A stretch of 64,000 bases of DNA from assembly GCA_963799065.1 (NCBI GenBank), contig CAWCVJ010000001.1:1860001-1924000 (forward strand). Reading direction: 5' to 3'. The DNA is from JAJPHW01 sp963799065. Its GTDB lineage: Bacteria > Acidobacteriota > Terriglobia > Terriglobales > Acidobacteriaceae. This document shows, piece after piece, positions 61,966 to 64,000 of the stretch. The translations under genes and the position numbers were made by a program. Each line of letters opens with the position of its first letter. Positions within the stretch are counted from its first letter, which is position 1. Under the pieces are notes generated by a model. It saw only the letters and a program-made list of their open reading frames with translations. It was not told the origin of the DNA and did no database searches.

Positions 61966-62643
61966 ATGGCGATCTATCTCTACAACCTTGGTTTCAGTGT
62001 GAGCAATTCTATGAACGGAAACTTTTCCAGCGGTGGGTCGGGCATCGGCGCTTCCAATGCCTGGTTCCAATGGAATGGATCCGGCAACCCCAGCGGGCTG
62101 AGCCCCTACCCCGGTCCCTTGAGCACCCTCGGCCAACCCTCGAACTGGACTGCTTTGTCCGCGGCCCCGGCCAACTTCAACTCCAGCCAACTTTCGAATC
62201 CCGATTCGCTGTTTCTGAGACTCTTCAATGTCGATGGCACTCCGGGGAACTTCCTGGTCCGGACGACGGTGATTTTCGGCCAGGGGGACGCGGCAGTTCC
62301 AGCCATCACTTCGCCCTTACAGTCGCCTTTCGTCAGAAACAATAGCTACCAACCCCTGCCAGTCATCGACTGTGATACTGCGTCATTCTCCGTCAATCCG
62401 GTCCAGCCCACATGGCCTGGCCCGATCACGGATAACAATCCCGTCACGCCAGCCAGTTCATGGTCGTACTGCCTGGGCCAGGTCAACGGCCCCTCCAATT
62501 ATTACGTGTTCAACGTTGGGGCTTCGGTCTATGAAGTTTCCGGCGCTAATCCAGGGACAAATTACGCCTTCGGCATCGACCCCAGAATGAAAGTACAAGG
62601 AGGGGTCGGAATCAAAAGGGCGGACGAGGAACACGCCGCGTAG
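61966..62643 (+). CDS. Conserved-looking protein of unknown function
   Basis: A 225-residue Ser-, Asn- and Pro-rich protein with no signal peptide or membrane helix. AIYLYNLGFSVSNSMNGNFS opens it; strand-rich segments (FLVRTTVIFGQGDAAVPAIT, SYCLGQVNGPSNYYVFNVGA) suggest a beta fold, and the end reads FGIDPRMKVQGGVGIKRADE. I do not recognise it. AGAAGGAG sits 8 bases before the ATG, so it is likely expressed. It follows the kinase-TPR gene after 92 bp and may be cotranscribed. A hairpin terminator follows. Confidence 0.7.
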   Translation: MAIYLYNLGFSVSNSMNGNFSSGGSGIGASNAWFQWNGSGNPSGLSPYPGPLSTLGQPSNWTALSAAPANFNSSQLSNPDSLFLRLFNVDGTPGNFLVRTTVIFGQGDAAVPAITSPLQSPFVRNNSYQPLPVIDCDTASFSVNPVQPTWPGPITDNNPVTPASSWSYCLGQVNGPSNYYVFNVGASVYEVSGANPGTNYAFGIDPRMKVQGGVGIKRADEEHAA

Positions 62644-62661
62644 ACGGTGTGGTCCAAGATC

Positions 62662-62697
62662 AAAGGCCATCGGAGAACTTGTGTCGATGGCCTTTTC
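62662..62697. terminator. Bidirectional hairpin terminator
   Basis: AAAGGCCATCG and CGATGGCCTTT form a perfect 11-bp stem with a 12-base loop; T residues follow on the plus strand, and the A-rich left arm gives a U-run on the minus strand. It lies between the unknown gene at 61966-62643 and the convergent end of metH. Confidence 0.88.
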
Positions 62698-62776
62698 CTG
62701 CAACGCTTCTCCTACATCATCGACTTTCCCACCGAAGCGCAATTGAAAGCGGGAAGGTTGATTCGATCCTACCCCA

Positions 62777-64000
62777 CTACGCAGGGTCATAAATTAAATT
62801 CTGCCCGAGCCACCGTTCGACCTCCGCGACGCTCATGCCTTTGCGTTGGCTGTAGTCGACGACCTGGTCGCGATCGATCTTCCCCAGGCTGAAGTATCGT
62901 GATTGCGGATGGGCGAAGTAGAGTCCACTTACGCTGGATCCCGGCCACATCGCGAATGACTCTGTGATCAACATTCCAGTGTTGACCTGCACATCGAGCA
63001 GCCGCCACAACGTGCCTTTCTCTGTATGATCCGGGCAGGCCGGGTAGCCTGCTGCGGGCCTGATCCCGCGATATTTTTCGGCGATAAGGTCGGCAGTGTC
63101 CAGGGCTTCGGCGCAACCGTATCCCCACTCATCGCGGACACGTTTGTGCAGACATTCGGCGAAGGCTTCCGCTAGGCGGTCGGCGATAGCCTCCGCCATG
63201 ATTGCGTTGTAGTCGTCGTTCTTGGCGCGGAAACTGTCGCACAGTTCTTTCAAGCCGATTCCGCTGGTCACCGCAAACGCGCCGATGTGGTCGGGCAATC
63301 CCGTTTCCTTGGGTGCGACGAAATCAGACAGAGATCGGCACGGCTCGCTACCTTCTCGATTCAATTGCTGACGCAGAAAGTGAAATTGCGCCAGGACTTG
63401 ATCGCGCGTGTCTTCTGTATACAACTCAACGTCATCGCCCACTGCGCTGGCAGGAAATAATCCGTACACGCCGCGCGCAGTGATCAGATTCTTCTCGATG
63501 ATCATATCCAGTAAAGCATTGGCCTCGGTGAAGATCTGCCGCGCTTGGGAACCTTGTTCAGGATGTTCAAGAATGCGCGGATATATGCCCTTCATTCCCC
63601 ACGTATGAAAGAACGGCGACCAGTCGATATACTCGCGCAGGGTGGACAAAGGAAAATTGTTGAGCACACGCACTCCGGTGAACGTCGGTACGGGAATGTC
63701 TTCAGCGCGCCACTCGATCGGCGTCCGCCTCGCGCGAGCTTCTTCGATGGGCAGAGCTTTTTGACGCGGCGCGGAGTGGGCTTTGCGGATGGACTCGTAA
63801 TCCTCGCGATGCTGGGCTACAAACCCCGCTTTGCCATCGTCGCTCAACAAACTCGTAGTCACGTTCACGGCACGGCTGGCGTCTAGTACGTGAACCACGG
63901 GCTGGCTGTAATGAGGGGCGATCTTGACCGCAGTGTGGGCTCGGCTGGTAGTGGCTCCGCCAATCAGCAGTGGTAACTTGAAGCCCTGGCGCTCCATCTC
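62777..64000 (-). CDS. metH: Cobalamin-dependent methionine synthase, C-terminal part (5' end outside window)
   Basis: 408 codons of an open frame that continues beyond base 64000. The segment covers the end of the cobalamin-binding module (LPLLIGGATTSRAHTAVKIA, YSQPVVHVLDASRAV) and the full activation domain, with RPAAGYPACPDHTEKGTLWR, the AdoMet-binding RxxxGYPxxPxH motif, and SSVSGLYFAHPQSRYFSLGK. MetH transfers a methyl group from methyltetrahydrofolate to homocysteine via cobalamin; this domain reactivates oxidised cobalamin. It ends in the usual VERWLGQNLIYDP. The presence of MetH implies cobalamin supply, which is not encoded here. Confidence 0.96.
   Translation of the reverse strand, partial: EMERQGFKLPLLIGGATTSRAHTAVKIAPHYSQPVVHVLDASRAVNVTTSLLSDDGKAGFVAQHREDYESIRKAHSAPRQKALPIEEARARRTPIEWRAEDIPVPTFTGVRVLNNFPLSTLREYIDWSPFFHTWGMKGIYPRILEHPEQGSQARQIFTEANALLDMIIEKNLITARGVYGLFPASAVGDDVELYTEDTRDQVLAQFHFLRQQLNREGSEPCRSLSDFVAPKETGLPDHIGAFAVTSGIGLKELCDSFRAKNDDYNAIMAEAIADRLAEAFAECLHKRVRDEWGYGCAEALDTADLIAEKYRGIRPAAGYPACPDHTEKGTLWRLLDVQVNTGMLITESFAMWPGSSVSGLYFAHPQSRYFSLGKIDRDQVVDYSQRKGMSVAEVERWLGQNLIYDPA

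Overview
The window looks like part of the chromosome of a soil bacterium of moderately high GC. Acidobacteriota (Terriglobia, Koribacter-like) is my best guess. It rests on the mix of gene families (a serine/threonine kinase with TPR repeats, an exosortase-type polysaccharide export set, small secreted proteins of a kind I associate with that group) and not on any rRNA or marker gene. No tRNA, rRNA, CRISPR array or insertion sequence was seen.

Bases 1-44446 form one very long, minus-strand, mostly gapless array for making and exporting an extracellular polysaccharide. Read in the direction of transcription it starts with control and export genes: an RfaH/UpxY-type antiterminator, a response-regulator ATPase, Wza-like export protein, outer-membrane barrel, Wzz-like chain-length protein, secretion ATPase, tyrosine kinase and the initiating sugar transferase. 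Next comes a WbpB/WlbA-like sugar oxidoreductase. Then comes a block of about 15.6 kb (18622-34223) that is not polysaccharide machinery: a CmlA-like diiron hydroxylase, an A-PCP protein, a KS-AT-ACP-aminotransferase-C-A-PCP megasynthase of 2689 residues, a C-PCP-thioesterase protein whose predicted nucleophile is Cys, and a membrane-anchored alpha/beta hydrolase. The sugar pathway then resumes with WbpD-like and WbpE-like genes. The array ends with a DUF354 protein, an unknown helical protein, a secreted beta-helix protein, flippase, acyltransferase, two methyltransferases, polymerase/ligase, glycosyltransferases, an asparagine-synthase-like amidotransferase, a GNAT protein and a truncated FkbH-like protein.

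The most interesting feature is this hybrid peptide-polyketide line inside the polysaccharide operon, between genes that should act on one nucleotide sugar. By recalled specificity rules, the line would load a branched aliphatic residue, possibly hydroxylate it on the carrier, extend it with malonate, transaminate the beta-keto group, add glycine, and release through a Cys thioesterase. One reading is that the product decorates the polysaccharide; another is that it is co-regulated with it.

Bases 44447-45078 are a divergent control region with two perfect inverted repeats. To the right (45079-64000) lie ordinary genes on both strands: an atypical LuxR-type regulator, a TAT-exported phosphoesterase, a TauE/DUF1634 pair, a phosphohexomutase with an FtsB-like protein, ThiG, a DEAD-box helicase, a RelB/RelE-like toxin-antitoxin pair, an OYE-family oxidoreductase, an RRM-protein operon, a sulfotransferase, a kinase-TPR protein and the 3' end of metH. 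Four clear hairpin terminators separate some of these units.
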